DNA from: an uncultured Ruminococcus sp.
GTDB lineage: Bacteria > Bacillota > Clostridia > Lachnospirales > Lachnospiraceae
Length of the DNA stretch: 64,000 bases
Direction of reading: 5' to 3'
NCBI GenBank assembly: GCA_904377845.1
Contig: CAJFGR010000010.1
Location: forward strand, 1 to 64,000
Every line of letters starts with the position of its first letter. Positions within the stretch are counted from its first letter, which is position 1. This document shows, one piece after another, positions 26,570 to 35,716 of this stretch. The notes under the pieces were generated by a model. That model saw only the letters and a list, made by a program, of their open reading frames with translations, had not been told where the DNA came from and ran no database searches. A program made the position numbers and the translations under genes.

Positions 26570-26598
26570 AATATATCATATTCGATAAACGGTTTCAA
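26570..26598 (-). promoter_or_regulatory. promoter of the antitoxin RNA
   Basis: Minus strand: -35 TTGAAA (26598-26593), 17-base spacer, -10 TATATT (26575-26570). The -35 overlaps the stop codon of the upstream MFS gene on the same strand. Confidence 0.8.
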
Positions 26599-27785
26599 GA
26601 TTTCATTTTATTATGTGTTTTCCGTATCAGCATTACCCCGATCATCAGCAGCAATGGGAAGATCACAGCCCATTGAATCCCGGTTTTCAGGCTGTTCCCC
26701 GCGTATTCTGAGATAAGCCCTACATAGGTGGGGCCTCCCGAGCATCCCAGATCCCCGGCAAGGGCGAAGAAGGCAAACATCACTGTGCCGCCGCCTTTTA
26801 ACACGGAGGCGCCGATGCTGAATGCACCCGGCCACATGATCCCTACGGAGAAACCGCAGATTCCGCACCCGATCAGACTCAGCGCGGGAATCGGAGAGAA
26901 CGAGATCATGCAGTAAGAGAGGATGCATAATAGTCCGCTCAGGATCATTGCCCGTTTCAGGTTCAGCTTTTCTCCGTACAACCCATAAAGCAGCCGGGAA
27001 CTGCCCATACAGATGGCGAAGAACATAGGGCCTGCCAGATCACCGATTGTTTTGTTAACTCCCAGTCCCTGTTCCGCGAAGGTGGAGGCCCACTGGCTGA
27101 CAGACTGTTCGCTGGCTCCCGCGCAGACCATGATTACCATGAGAATCCAGAAAGCGGGCTTTCGGATCAGATCGGTGAAGGACAATCCCTTTTCTCCCTC
27201 TTCTGTGAGCGTGCATATGGGGACTTTGCGAAAGACAAAGAAGTTATATACCGGGACAAGAGCCCATATGACAGCCATGATCCGCCAGTTTTCCACCCCG
27301 AACAGCGCGAAAAATATTGTCGAGACAAGAACCACTGCCACGTGTCCCCAGCAGTAGAAGGAGTGCAGCATACTCATAGTCTTTTCTTTGTTTTTTGTCG
27401 GAAGTGCTTCTACCACAGGGCTGACCATAACTTCCAGAAGTCCGCCGCCTACCGCATAGATTCCGACGGCGATGAGCAGCCCGGCAAAAGGATCGGGCAG
27501 AAGTTCCGGCAGAAGAGGCAGGCAGATCAGTCCGACTGCCGATGCGGCGTGCGCGATCAGCATGGATGCCCGGTAGCCGATGCGGTCAATAAATCCTGCG
27601 GAAAGGCAGTCGGTCATAAGCTGTATGATAAAGTTTATGGTGATGAGCAGGGTGATCCTGCCCATAGAGATATCATATGTACTCTGAAAAGTCAGAAAAA
27701 GAAGCGGCGCGAAATTATTTACAATTGCCTGCACCACATAGCCGGTGTAGCACGCGGTCAGCGTGCGAGTATATGTCTGTTTCAC
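26595..27785 (-). CDS. MFS transporter
   Basis: 396-residue major facilitator with twelve predicted helices. The sugar-porter-like cues are the loop after helix 2 (DRIGYRASMLIAH) and GFSVGIMWPGAFSIGASVLKGGG in the second half, resembling the FucP/NarK-type set of clostridial transporters. The substrate is unknown. I chose the GTG at 27785 because GGAGG stands 7 bases upstream; a frame from 27830 adds 15 residues without a signal. It stands alone. Confidence 0.8.
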   Translation of the reverse strand: MKQTYTRTLTACYTGYVVQAIVNNFAPLLFLTFQSTYDISMGRITLLITINFIIQLMTDCLSAGFIDRIGYRASMLIAHAASAVGLICLPLLPELLPDPFAGLLIAVGIYAVGGGLLEVMVSPVVEALPTKNKEKTMSMLHSFYCWGHVAVVLVSTIFFALFGVENWRIMAVIWALVPVYNFFVFRKVPICTLTEEGEKGLSFTDLIRKPAFWILMVIMVCAGASEQSVSQWASTFAEQGLGVNKTIGDLAGPMFFAICMGSSRLLYGLYGEKLNLKRAMILSGLLCILSYCMISFSPIPALSLIGCGICGFSVGIMWPGAFSIGASVLKGGGTVMFAFFALAGDLGCSGGPTYVGLISEYAGNSLKTGIQWAVIFPLLLMIGVMLIRKTHNKMKS

Positions 27786-27975
27786 TGAAAATCCTCCGTT
27801 GTTCAAAATGTCTGCAACACGGGCGCGCACAGCCGGTTAGATGCCGGGCTCCGTGACCACATTATTATAGAAGAAGGAACGTTGTTTGTACAGAAGTTTT
27901 TCGTATGTCTGGAAACCGCCTGTTTTTTATGTGAGGATAAAGCAGCCGGTTTCGGACATACGGATGAACTGTAAT

Positions 27976-28020
27976 TTGACATATGCCCGGGCAGAAGATA
28001 TAATAATTATTACGAATGTA
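27976..28020 (+). promoter_or_regulatory. blaI promoter with a BlaI-type operator
   Basis: Consensus promoter TTGACA (27976-27981), 17-base spacer, TATAAT (27999-28004). Just after it TTACGAATGTA (28010-28020) has the TTAC-3-TGTA core of BlaI/MecI operators, and the same core occurs at 30682-30692 before the decayed lipoprotein gene. Fits autoregulation by BlaI. Confidence 0.75.
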
Positions 28021-28040
28021 GGAAAAGAGAGGGGACACAT

Positions 28041-28430
28041 ATGAAAAAACTTCCGCAGATATCAGAGGCAGAGTTCGAAGTTATGAGGATTGTATGGGAT
28101 CATGCGCCTGTGAGTACAAACGAGATCACGGATCAACTGGTGCAGTCCACAGACTGGAGCCCGAAGACAATCCAGACGCTCATCCGCCGGCTTGTCACAA
28201 AGGGAGCCCTTACTTACAAGAAGCAGGGCAGAATGTTTGTGTATATGGCTGCAGTAGAAGAGGACGAGTATCTTAAAGCAAAGAGTTCATCTTTTGTAGA
28301 GCATTATTTTAACGGGAACATTATGGCACTGGTTTCTTCCTATCTTGAGAGTGATGCTCTAAGCGAGGCGGATATCCAGTCCCTGCGTGACATACTGGCA
28401 AAGGCGGACCAAAAGAGAACAGAACAATGA
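28041..28430 (+). CDS. blaI: BlaI/MecI family repressor
   Basis: 129-residue winged-helix repressor. It opens with PQISEAEFEVMRIVWDHAPVSTNEI and the recognition helix region TDWSPKTIQTLIRRLVTKGALTYKKQGRMFVY, followed by the C-terminal dimerisation and cleavage region. In the family BlaI is cleaved when the BlaR1 sensor is acylated by a beta-lactam. The partner gene starts 30 bases downstream, but it lacks the protease that would normally start this cleavage (see next entry). AGAGAGGGG precedes ATG 28041. Confidence 0.93.
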   Translation: MKKLPQISEAEFEVMRIVWDHAPVSTNEITDQLVQSTDWSPKTIQTLIRRLVTKGALTYKKQGRMFVYMAAVEEDEYLKAKSSSFVEHYFNGNIMALVSSYLESDALSEADIQSLRDILAKADQKRTEQ

Positions 28431-28460
28431 CACAGAGGAGGATTGACAGAGGAGAGAAAT

Positions 28461-29738
28461 ATGTTTCAGATAGTGGGATTTCGTTTTCTGATATGTAATC
28501 TTCTGATCGCGGGAATGATCGGAACAGTCATGCTGATCCAGCGGTGTGCCCATACTTCGATATCCGGACGCACCCGATATTTTATGTGGAAGCTTATGCT
28601 CGGGGTACTGTTTATACCGTTTATTCCGGTGCCTGCAAAGTGGATAAAAGCAGGACTGCCGGCAAGGATGGCACAGGTTTTACAGGCGCTGTTGACCGGA
28701 TTATTTTCCGGCAGTGATAATAGTTCAGATACAGCGGCAGCAGGCGTTTCCGGATCTACGGCGCCTTTTACAGCAGGGATCGGCGCCGGCATCAAGGAAA
28801 TGAGGAAACGGATTGAAAATATTGCCGGCTACCGTCCTTCAACCAGAAGACAGAAGATGAAAAACGGAGTTTTGATTTTAATGACAGCGGCTGTTTTATT
28901 GTCCGGGATTCCGGCTCTGCCTGTATTTGCGGGAACAGATGATGTGCAGGCGGGGCAGGATATATTTTCAGATGACAATGTACGGTATATTGACCTGTCA
29001 GAGGAGATGTACGGGTATGAGGGCACTTTTGTACTTTATGACGAAGCATCGGATGAATGGATCGTCTATAATGAAGAAAACGCGATGACACGGATCTCGC
29101 CGTTGTCCACATGGAAGATCTATGATGCACTTCTGGGACTTGAGTGTGGTGTGATCGCACCGGATGATTCAGCCAGACAATGGAATGGCGAGCCCTGGCC
29201 ATTCGATACATGGGAACGCGATCAGGATCTGGACTCTGCAATGGAGGATTCTGTAAACTGGTACTTTCAGAGTCTGGACCGGGAGGCGGGGAGAGCAAAG
29301 ATCAGTACCTTTCTTGCGCAGATCGGATACGGCAATGAGACAGTGGGCGCAGGGATTACGGACTACTGGCTGGATTCATCGCTGAAAGTCTCTCCTGCCG
29401 AACAGGTGGTGCAGCTGAAAAAGCTGTTCCGCAATGAATACGGATTCAGGCAGGAAAATGTAGACGCTGTGAAAAACGCAATCTGCCTGAGCTCCGCCCC
29501 TGAAGGAAAGTTCTATGGAAAGACGGGGACTGCCCGGGCAGATGGCGAGGATGTAAACGGATGGTTTATCGGAGCCGTAGAAAATGCCAGGGGTGACAGC
29601 TACAGCTATTTTGCTGTAAATATTCAGGCAAATACGGGGGCGTCGGGCAGCAGGGCGGCAGAAATTGCCGGTGATGTACTTGCTTATCTTGGGGTGTGCC
29701 AGAGACCTGTAACTCCGTCGACCGTCAGTGTGACGTGA
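28461..29738 (+). CDS. BlaR1-like sensor lacking the M56 metalloprotease domain
   Basis: 425-residue protein. Residues 1-60 resemble the BlaR1 N-terminus (two helices with SGRTRYFMWKLMLGVLFIPFIPVP between and in the second). Then comes a low-complexity stretch, a helix at about 137-157 and an extracellular penicillin-binding sensor domain of the class D beta-lactamase type with STWK at 216-219, SVN at 264-266 and KTG at 354-356. The middle of BlaR1, with the HExxH zinc protease and two helices, is missing; ordinary BlaR1 proteins are about 580-720 residues. It may be an internal-deletion derivative or a genuine sensor-only protein. The serine and lysine needed for acylation remain. Starts at ATG 28461 with AGGAG upstream. 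Confidence 0.8.
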   Translation: MFQIVGFRFLICNLLIAGMIGTVMLIQRCAHTSISGRTRYFMWKLMLGVLFIPFIPVPAKWIKAGLPARMAQVLQALLTGLFSGSDNSSDTAAAGVSGSTAPFTAGIGAGIKEMRKRIENIAGYRPSTRRQKMKNGVLILMTAAVLLSGIPALPVFAGTDDVQAGQDIFSDDNVRYIDLSEEMYGYEGTFVLYDEASDEWIVYNEENAMTRISPLSTWKIYDALLGLECGVIAPDDSARQWNGEPWPFDTWERDQDLDSAMEDSVNWYFQSLDREAGRAKISTFLAQIGYGNETVGAGITDYWLDSSLKVSPAEQVVQLKKLFRNEYGFRQENVDAVKNAICLSSAPEGKFYGKTGTARADGEDVNGWFIGAVENARGDSYSYFAVNIQANTGASGSRAAEIAGDVLAYLGVCQRPVTPSTVSVT

Positions 29739-30627
29739 TTTGACACATATTGGAAGCTGCCGTTTCCTGCAGTGCGCACTACAAGTTCGCTTACGGCCGC
29801 TCTGTCAGTGAATTGCCTGATCCAGACAGCCTCTACAGTCAGTTTCAGGGTGCCGTCAGACAGCTCTTCACAGGCTGTGACCTCGGGGACGGGCTGGTAA
29901 GGCTGTTCTGCGTTGCCCATATCCCGGGGCTGATAAAGATAGGAGTCGGTATTAGAATGATAAATTGTTCTTTCCCGGATCATGTCTGTATCAACCGCAA
30001 GATAAGTTTTCAGCACATTCTCGAATTCCTGCGCAGGTATTTCGTATTCCTCGCCCGAGAACGATACCTGATAGGGAAAAGGGGTGCCGTATTTCATTTC
30101 ATACATAATGGCATACATATCATAGAAATCAAGAGGCTGAAATCCGGTATCTTCGCTCCAGTCGGTTATGAACATATTGTTGAGCGTATATCCGATCGGA
30201 AGAGTATATCGTTCGTTCAGAGCCCGGAGACTGCTGTCAAGAGGTTCAACACGGAAACCGAACTCCCCCGGCGGTCCGTCGTATCCCGGTTCCCTGTACT
30301 GCTCAAACAGAAGATCAGATTTGACGGCGGCGAGGGTTGCATCGGCAGGAGAACCGTCTGCGGCCGACAGGCAGAAATCTTTCAGTTGTCAGGCATTTAC
30401 CATATTGACCCGGTTAGCTGTGTCGACGGCGCAGTATCCGGCATCCCCGAGGCGGGCGATAACCTCCTGTTCTGATAAGCCGGAAGTATCGGAAGAATTT
30501 GTGTCTCTGCATTTTCGGAGCGGCTGTGATCTGATGTGCATCCCGCGAATAGCAGAACCGGACACGAGCACAGAAATAAAAAAATGCAGGACAGGAAAAT
30601 GAGTTTTGGTGTTAAGGATCGCAGCAT
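29684..30627 (-). pseudogene. lipoprotein gene with one frameshift and one internal stop
   Basis: Starts at ATG 30627 with a lipoprotein signal peptide (hydrophobic stretch ending LLFAGC). The frame is lost near 30510 and continues in another frame (NSSDTSGLSEQEVIARLGDAGYCAVDTANRVNMVNA), stops at a TGA (30389-30391), and continues in that same frame (QLKDFCLSAADGSPADATL... to MFITDWSEDTGFQPLDFYDM) down to 29684. The C-terminal 160 residues are well preserved. I do not recognise the family. It lies convergent to and overlapping the blaR1-like gene, and a BlaI-type operator lies before it, so it was probably a BlaI-regulon member. Confidence 0.75.
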
Positions 30628-30678
30628 ATAATCACTCCCTGACTTTTTATTTGAACAAATAGTTTGTGTTATAATTTG

Positions 30679-30696
30679 ATATTACATTTGTAATAT
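30679..30696 (-). promoter_or_regulatory. BlaI-type operator
   Basis: 18-base palindrome ATATTAC-ATTT-GTAATAT, close to the classical bla/mec operator core TTACA..TGTAA. It lies 52 bases before the start of the decayed lipoprotein gene and shares its core with the site after the blaI promoter. Confidence 0.75.
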
Positions 30697-30735
30697 TAAA
30701 AAGTCAAGAAAAATGAAAAAAAGTGAAAAAAGTTG

Positions 30736-30764
30736 TTGACATTTATAAGGGGCTGTAGTATAGT
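30736..30764 (+). promoter_or_regulatory. promoter of tRNA-Gly
   Basis: TTGACA (30736-30741), 17-base spacer, TATAGT (30759-30764), 42 bases before the tRNA. Confidence 0.85.
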
Positions 30765-30806
30765 ACTTATTGTTCCGGTCGGGAAAACGAACGGAACACA
30801 GAAAAT

Positions 30807-30879
30807 GCGACAGTGGCTCAGTTGGTAGAGTACGACCTTGCCAAGGTCGGGGTCGCGGGTTCGAACCCCGTCTGTCGCT
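30807..30879 (+). tRNA. tRNA-Gly (anticodon GCC)
   Basis: 73-base cloverleaf. Acceptor GCGACAG (30807-30813) pairs with CTGTCGC (30872-30878), discriminator T. The D arm is GCTC/GAGT, the anticodon arm CGACC-TTGCCAA-GGTCG with GCC in the loop, and the T arm has TTCGAAC. CCA is not encoded. It is followed 86 bases later by brnQ. Confidence 0.95.
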
Positions 30880-30965
30880 CTGAATTAAGCACTTGAGATT
30901 CCGGAATGGGGTTCAGGTGCTTTTTCTTTTATCCGCCGATATCCACAGTACAGGAGAGCGAGTTT

Positions 30966-32321
30966 ATGAAAAAGCTGACAGTGAAAGAGATCATAGTAGT
31001 TGCGAGTATGTTGTTCGGAATGTTCTTCGGAGCTGGAAATCTGATCTTCCCGGCTTCTATGGGACAGCTTTCCGGAAGCAATATGTGGCAGGCGGCAGCA
31101 GGATTTCTGATCACGGGAGTCGGTCTGCCTCTTCTGGGTGTAGCAGCGCTGGGAATCAGCCGCCAGGACGGTCTGCTTGAGCTGAGCAGCCGGGTGGGAA
31201 AACGATATGGTCTTTTCTTTACCTGCGCTCTGTATCTGACTATAGGTCCCTTTTTTGCCATACCGAGATGCGCCACTGTATCATATACGGTAGGCGTGGA
31301 AGGGATTACTTCAGGCGCTTCCCATACGGCCGGACTTGCGGTGTTCTCACTGCTCTTTTTTGCGCTTGTTCTGTTTTTTTCCCTGCGTCCGGGCGAGATC
31401 ATGATTTGGATCGGAAAGGTGCTGAATCCGCTGTTTCTCCTCTTTCTGGGAATCCTTCTTGTGAGGGCTCTTGTATCCCCGGCAGGGGCAATCCGCGATG
31501 TGGCACCTCAGGGCGGATATATACAGGGGGCTTTCTTTACCGGGCTGCTGGAGGGATACAACACAATGGATGTCCTTGCAGGACTTGCGTTCGGGATCGT
31601 GGTTGTGGAGGCAATACGCGGACTGGGAGCGGAAGAGCCGGGAGAGATCGCGAAGAGTACGGTAAAGGCAGGGCTTTTCAGTTCTCTTCTGATGGCGCTG
31701 ATCTATGTGCTGGTTACCGTGGTGGGCGCTCAGAGCAGAGGCGTATTTCCTGCCTCAGAGAACGGAGGGGAGGCTCTTGCACGGATAGCCGGCTATTATT
31801 TCGGGACAGCCGGAGCGCTGATCCTTGCCGTTACTGTTACAGTGGCCTGCCTGAAGACGGCGGTAGGTCTGATTACAAGCTGCGGGAGGACATTTGTGAA
31901 ACTGTTTCCCGGCGGCCCTTCATACCGGATCTGGGCAGTTGTATTCAGTGTGCTTTCTTTTCTGATTGCTAATCTGGGGCTCAATGCGATCATTGCATAT
32001 TCCATGCCGGTACTGATGTTTCTGTATCCGCTGGCAATTGTGCTTATTGCACTTACGTTTTCCCATCGTATTTTCGGTGGGGACAGAATTGTGTATCAGT
32101 ATACGATGGCATTTACAGCCTTTGGGGCTATATTTGATTTCCTGCGCGCGTTGCCGGAAGCGATCAGCGCATCTCCGGTAATTGCCAGAGTTACAGATAC
32201 CGCTGCCACATTTCTGCCGTTTTCGGAACAGGGATTCGGCTGGGTGTGTCCGGCGCTGGCGGGATTCGTGATCGGACTTCTTGCGTGCCGGGTACGCAGA
32301 AAGACGCTTGAAAGAGAATAA
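30966..32321 (+). CDS. brnQ: branched-chain amino acid:cation symporter
   Basis: 451-residue LIVCS-family transporter taking up leucine, isoleucine and valine with sodium or protons. Twelve hydrophobic helices; family cues are MLFGMFFGAGNLIFPASMGQ at the N-terminus and GYNTMDVLAGLAFGIVVVEAI in the middle. ATG 30966 has CAGGAGAG 10 bases upstream; the upstream frame from 30906 is intergenic. It could take its transcription from the tRNA promoter. Its job fits with the ilv genes 11 kb downstream. Confidence 0.92.
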   Translation: MKKLTVKEIIVVASMLFGMFFGAGNLIFPASMGQLSGSNMWQAAAGFLITGVGLPLLGVAALGISRQDGLLELSSRVGKRYGLFFTCALYLTIGPFFAIPRCATVSYTVGVEGITSGASHTAGLAVFSLLFFALVLFFSLRPGEIMIWIGKVLNPLFLLFLGILLVRALVSPAGAIRDVAPQGGYIQGAFFTGLLEGYNTMDVLAGLAFGIVVVEAIRGLGAEEPGEIAKSTVKAGLFSSLLMALIYVLVTVVGAQSRGVFPASENGGEALARIAGYYFGTAGALILAVTVTVACLKTAVGLITSCGRTFVKLFPGGPSYRIWAVVFSVLSFLIANLGLNAIIAYSMPVLMFLYPLAIVLIALTFSHRIFGGDRIVYQYTMAFTAFGAIFDFLRALPEAISASPVIARVTDTAATFLPFSEQGFGWVCPALAGFVIGLLACRVRRKTLERE

Positions 32322-32379
32322 ACGGAAAGGTGACCTTGAAAGTTCAGCCCGCATCATCTGTAAAGACACATGACTGTGC

Positions 32380-32408
32380 TTGCTGAGGCCGCGGCGCTAT
32401 GCTATACT
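32380..32408 (+). promoter_or_regulatory. promoter of hom
   Basis: TTGCTG (32380-32385), 17-base spacer, TATACT (32403-32408), 94 bases before the hom start. Confidence 0.65.
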
Positions 32409-32502
32409 GTGAATACTGAACGGAAACAGGATGTTTTAAAACGCAGCCGTGTGTATCTTGCCCGATAATACGGCGTGCGGACGGTGGAAGAGAGGAGTTT
32501 GG

Positions 32503-33780
32503 ATGAAAAAGATCAAGATCGGCCTGCTCGGCCTTGGAACAGTGGGAACCGGTGTATATAAACTGCTTCGGATGCGCTCGGATGTAATGGAGCAGACGGC
32601 CGGCGCGCAGCTGGAGATCAAGAAGATACTTGTTCATAATAAAAATAAGAAAAGAGAAGGTGTGGACGAGAGTCTTCTGACCGATGACTGGAAAGAAATT
32701 CTTGAGGACGAAGAAATTCAGATTATCATTGAAGTGATCGGCGGTATGGAACCGGCGAAGACAATGATCATGGAAGCGCTGCGCGCTGGGAAAAATGTTG
32801 TTTCTGCCAATAAGGATCTGATCGCAGAAGAAGGACGAGAGCTGTTTGACGCTGCCCGGGAGCATGGAAAGGATTTCCTTTTTGAAGCTGCAGTGGCAGG
32901 CGGAATCCCTATTATCCGTCCTATGAAGCAGTGCCTGGCTGCCAATGAAATTTCAGATGTGCTGGGCATCGTAAACGGCACGACCAATTATATCCTGACC
33001 AAGATGTTTGAGGACGGGATGGAATTTGACGATGCGCTGAAACAGGCGCAGGAACTGGGATATGCAGAGGCAGATCCCACTGCAGATGTGGAAGGCCTTG
33101 ATGCAGGCCGCAAAGTGGCGATCATGGCGTCCATTGCATTTCATTCAAGAGTTGTGTTCTCTGATGTTTATACAGAAGGAATTACAAAGATTACGGCGGC
33201 GGATATTGCCTATGCGAAAGAGTTTGACAGTGTGATCAAACTGCTCGGCGTTGCACGCAATGCAGGGGACGGGATCGAAGTGGGCGTATATCCTGTAATG
33301 CTGCCCAAGGATCATCCGCTTGCATCGGTAAGGGAGTCTTTCAACGCAGTGTTTATCCACGGCGATGCGGTGGATGACGCCATGTTCTACGGAAGGGGAG
33401 CCGGTGAAATGCCTACAGCCAGTGCGGTTGTCGGAGATGTGATCGATGTGGCAAGAGATCTTGCGTACAACTGTACCGGACGGATCAGCTGTACCTGCTA
33501 CCGGCAGATTCCGGTAAAAGACTTCGGGGAGGTAGAGAACAAATTCTTTCTGCGTATGCAGGTGAAGAATCGCCCGGGCGTGCTGGCCCAGATCGCCCAG
33601 GTGTTCGGCGGGCATAAAGTGAGCATCGCAAGAGTTGTACAGAAAAACGCACATTCAGACCGTGCGGAACTGGTCATTGTGACAGAGAAAGTAAAAGAGC
33701 GGCATATGAAAGATGCCACAGAGGAACTGAAACAGATGGAGAGTATCTATGAGATCAGCAGCGTGATCCGTGAGTATTAA
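32503..33780 (+). CDS. hom: homoserine dehydrogenase
   Basis: 425-residue NAD(P)-dependent enzyme reducing aspartate semialdehyde to homoserine for threonine and methionine. N-terminal Rossmann domain (KIGLLGLGTVGTGVYKLL), catalytic domain (NGTTNYILTKMFEDGMEFDDAL, AQELGYAEADPTADVEGLDA) and a C-terminal ACT domain for threonine feedback (RMQVKNRPGVLAQIAQVFG). ATG 32503 has AGAGGAG upstream; a longer frame from 32449 has no ribosome binding site. The 96 bases between it and the MarR gene contain an 8-bp CGGCAGTG/CACTGCCG inverted repeat (33782-33789, 33837-33844). Confidence 0.95.
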   Translation: MKKIKIGLLGLGTVGTGVYKLLRMRSDVMEQTAGAQLEIKKILVHNKNKKREGVDESLLTDDWKEILEDEEIQIIIEVIGGMEPAKTMIMEALRAGKNVVSANKDLIAEEGRELFDAAREHGKDFLFEAAVAGGIPIIRPMKQCLAANEISDVLGIVNGTTNYILTKMFEDGMEFDDALKQAQELGYAEADPTADVEGLDAGRKVAIMASIAFHSRVVFSDVYTEGITKITAADIAYAKEFDSVIKLLGVARNAGDGIEVGVYPVMLPKDHPLASVRESFNAVFIHGDAVDDAMFYGRGAGEMPTASAVVGDVIDVARDLAYNCTGRISCTCYRQIPVKDFGEVENKFFLRMQVKNRPGVLAQIAQVFGGHKVSIARVVQKNAHSDRAELVIVTEKVKERHMKDATEELKQMESIYEISSVIREY

Positions 33781-33876
33781 CCGGCAGTGAGGCTTTTTGA
33801 ATGGCGGGGCTGAACTGCCGCATTGATTCGCAGGCACACTGCCGTAAATGGAAGACAGATAAGGTGAGGAATACAG

Positions 33877-34311
33877 ATGGAGAAAAGAAGCCAGCCAATC
33901 GGGTTTCTGATAAAACAGATCAACAATGTATATGAGAAAGATCTGAACGAGCGGTTAAAGAAGATCGGCGTCACATCATCCCAGTGTGCAGTGCTGGATT
34001 ATCTTTTCCGTACGAGCAAGGAAGAGGTAAGCCAGCGGGATGTGGAGAAGAACTTAAATCTCAAGAATCCGACGGTGACAGGGATCCTGAAGCGTCTGGA
34101 TGAAAAAGGCTATATCCTCTGTGTGCCGAACGCGCATGACAGGAGAAAGAAAAATATCTATCTCACGGAAAAGGCATATGACATTCAGAGGAGAATGGAT
34201 ATCGACCGGAGAAAGCTGGACAGAGAGCTGACGCGCGGAATGACGAAACGTGAGGTCGATGCGTTGAGGAGAAATCTGGAAAAGCTGCTGTATAATATCG
34301 CAGATCCGTGA
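33877..34311 (+). CDS. MarR family transcriptional regulator
   Basis: 144-residue winged-helix regulator: QIGFLIKQINNVYEKDLNERLKKIGVTSSQ, the recognition helix region SQRDVEKNLNLKNPTVTGILKRLDEKGYI and the wing NAHDRRKKNIYLT. Target genes are unknown; it precedes thyA by 14 bases and may be cotranscribed with the thyA-folA pair, though a regulatory link is not evident. AAGGTGAGG lies before ATG 33877. Confidence 0.88.
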   Translation: MEKRSQPIGFLIKQINNVYEKDLNERLKKIGVTSSQCAVLDYLFRTSKEEVSQRDVEKNLNLKNPTVTGILKRLDEKGYILCVPNAHDRRKKNIYLTEKAYDIQRRMDIDRRKLDRELTRGMTKREVDALRRNLEKLLYNIADP

Positions 34312-34325
34312 TAAAGGAGGAGACT

Positions 34326-35174
34326 ATGAGTTACGCAGATAAAGTGTTTATCAATATGTGCCGGGATATCATTGAAAACGGCACAAGTACAGAGGGAGAG
34401 AAGGTGCGCCCTGTGTGGGAGGACGGTACTTCCGCCTATACGATCAAGAAGTTCGGGGTTGTCAACCGCTATGACCTCTCAAAAGAGTTCCCGGCGCTCA
34501 CGCTCCGGCGCACAGCAATCAAGAGCTGTGTGGACGAGATGCTGTGGATCTGGCAGAAAAAGTCCAATAATGTACATGATCTTAAAAGCCATATCTGGGA
34601 CAGTTGGGCGGATAAGAACGGATCCATCGGCAAGGCATACGGCTACCAGATGGGCGTAAAGCATCAATACAAAGAAGGAATGATGGATCAGACAGACCGT
34701 GTGATTTATGATTTGAAGAACAATCCGTACAGCCGGCGCATTATGACGAACATCTATGTGCATCAGGATCTTCATGAAATGAATCTGTATCCGTGTGCAT
34801 ACAGCATGACTTTTAACGTGACCAAAGAGAAGGACAGTGATGTGCTGACGCTGAACGGAATCCTCAACCAGCGCTCTCAGGATGTGCTGACGGCCAATAA
34901 CTGGAACGTGTGCCAGTATGCGGTGCTGATCCATATGCTGGCTCAGGTGTGCGGAATGAAAGCCGGGGAGCTGGTCCATGTCATTGCAGACGCGCATATT
35001 TATGACCGGCATATTCCCATGGTGGAGGAACTGATCAAAAGAGAACCATATCCGGCGCCGGATTTCTGGCTGAATCCGGAGGTAAAAGACTTCTATGAAT
35101 TCACTCCGGATGATGTGAGACTGGACAACTATCAGACCCATCCGCAGATGAAAAATATTCCCGTTGCGGTATAA
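34326..35174 (+). CDS. thyA: thymidylate synthase
   Basis: 282-residue folate-dependent enzyme making dTMP from dUMP. Family marks are the nucleophile region NLYPCAYSMTF, LNQRSQDVLTANNWNVCQYAVL, HVIADAHIYDRHI and the C-terminal PVAV. The sequence is of the ThyA class, not the flavin ThyX. ATG 34326 follows AAAGGAGGAG; a GTG at 34308 lies upstream of that site. folA follows 43 bases after the stop, the usual pair since ThyA oxidises tetrahydrofolate that FolA regenerates. Confidence 0.94.
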   Translation: MSYADKVFINMCRDIIENGTSTEGEKVRPVWEDGTSAYTIKKFGVVNRYDLSKEFPALTLRRTAIKSCVDEMLWIWQKKSNNVHDLKSHIWDSWADKNGSIGKAYGYQMGVKHQYKEGMMDQTDRVIYDLKNNPYSRRIMTNIYVHQDLHEMNLYPCAYSMTFNVTKEKDSDVLTLNGILNQRSQDVLTANNWNVCQYAVLIHMLAQVCGMKAGELVHVIADAHIYDRHIPMVEELIKREPYPAPDFWLNPEVKDFYEFTPDDVRLDNYQTHPQMKNIPVAV

Positions 35175-35217
35175 TTATGATACCTGTAAAAGATATGATG
35201 CAGAAAGGCAAAGATAT

Positions 35218-35706
35218 ATGAAAGCAATATTAGCAGCAGATAAGAACTGGGGGATCGGGTACAACAACCATCTGCTTGTGAGCATTCCCTCGGATATGAA
35301 GTTTTTCCGTCAGACAACGACTGGAAAAGTTGTAGTTATGGGACGAAAGACATTGGAAAGTTTCCCGAACGGGATGCCTCTGAAAAATCGGACCAATATT
35401 GTCCTGACCGGCAATCAGAATTATCAGGTAAAGGATGCCATTGTCGTCCACTCCGAGGACGAACTGATGGAGGAATTGAAAAAGTATGATACGGACGATG
35501 TTTACGTGATCGGCGGGGAGAGCGTCTACCGCATGATGCTGCCGTACTGTGACACGGCGTATGTGACGAAGATCGACCGCGCATTTCAGGCGGATACGTT
35601 CTTCCCGAATCTGGACGAGATGGATGAGTGGGTGATGACAGAAGAAAGCGAGGAGCAGACCTGTTTTGATCTGGAATTCTGTTTTACAAAATATGAGCGC
35701 AGGTAA
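35218..35706 (+). CDS. folA: dihydrofolate reductase
   Basis: 162-residue enzyme regenerating tetrahydrofolate. Seen: AILAADKNWGIGYNNHLLVSIPSDMKFFRQTT at the N-terminus (substrate site and acidic residue), VVMGRKTLESFP (NADPH site), DDVYVIGGESVYRMMLP and a C-terminal beta hairpin. ATG 35218 has GAAAGGC 10 bases upstream. It belongs with thyA. Confidence 0.95.
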   Translation: MKAILAADKNWGIGYNNHLLVSIPSDMKFFRQTTTGKVVVMGRKTLESFPNGMPLKNRTNIVLTGNQNYQVKDAIVVHSEDELMEELKKYDTDDVYVIGGESVYRMMLPYCDTAYVTKIDRAFQADTFFPNLDEMDEWVMTEESEEQTCFDLEFCFTKYERR

Positions 35707-35716
35707 AAATAGAAAC

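Noticed and set aside
29750..30602. Plus-strand frames opposite the lipoprotein pseudogene
   Set aside because: Antisense to the lipoprotein sequence, which has a lipobox, ordered domains and a promoter-operator; the plus-strand frames have none.
33782..33844. Terminator after hom
   Set aside because: An 8-bp inverted repeat is present, but the loop is nearly 50 bases and no T-run follows, so I do not call a terminator.
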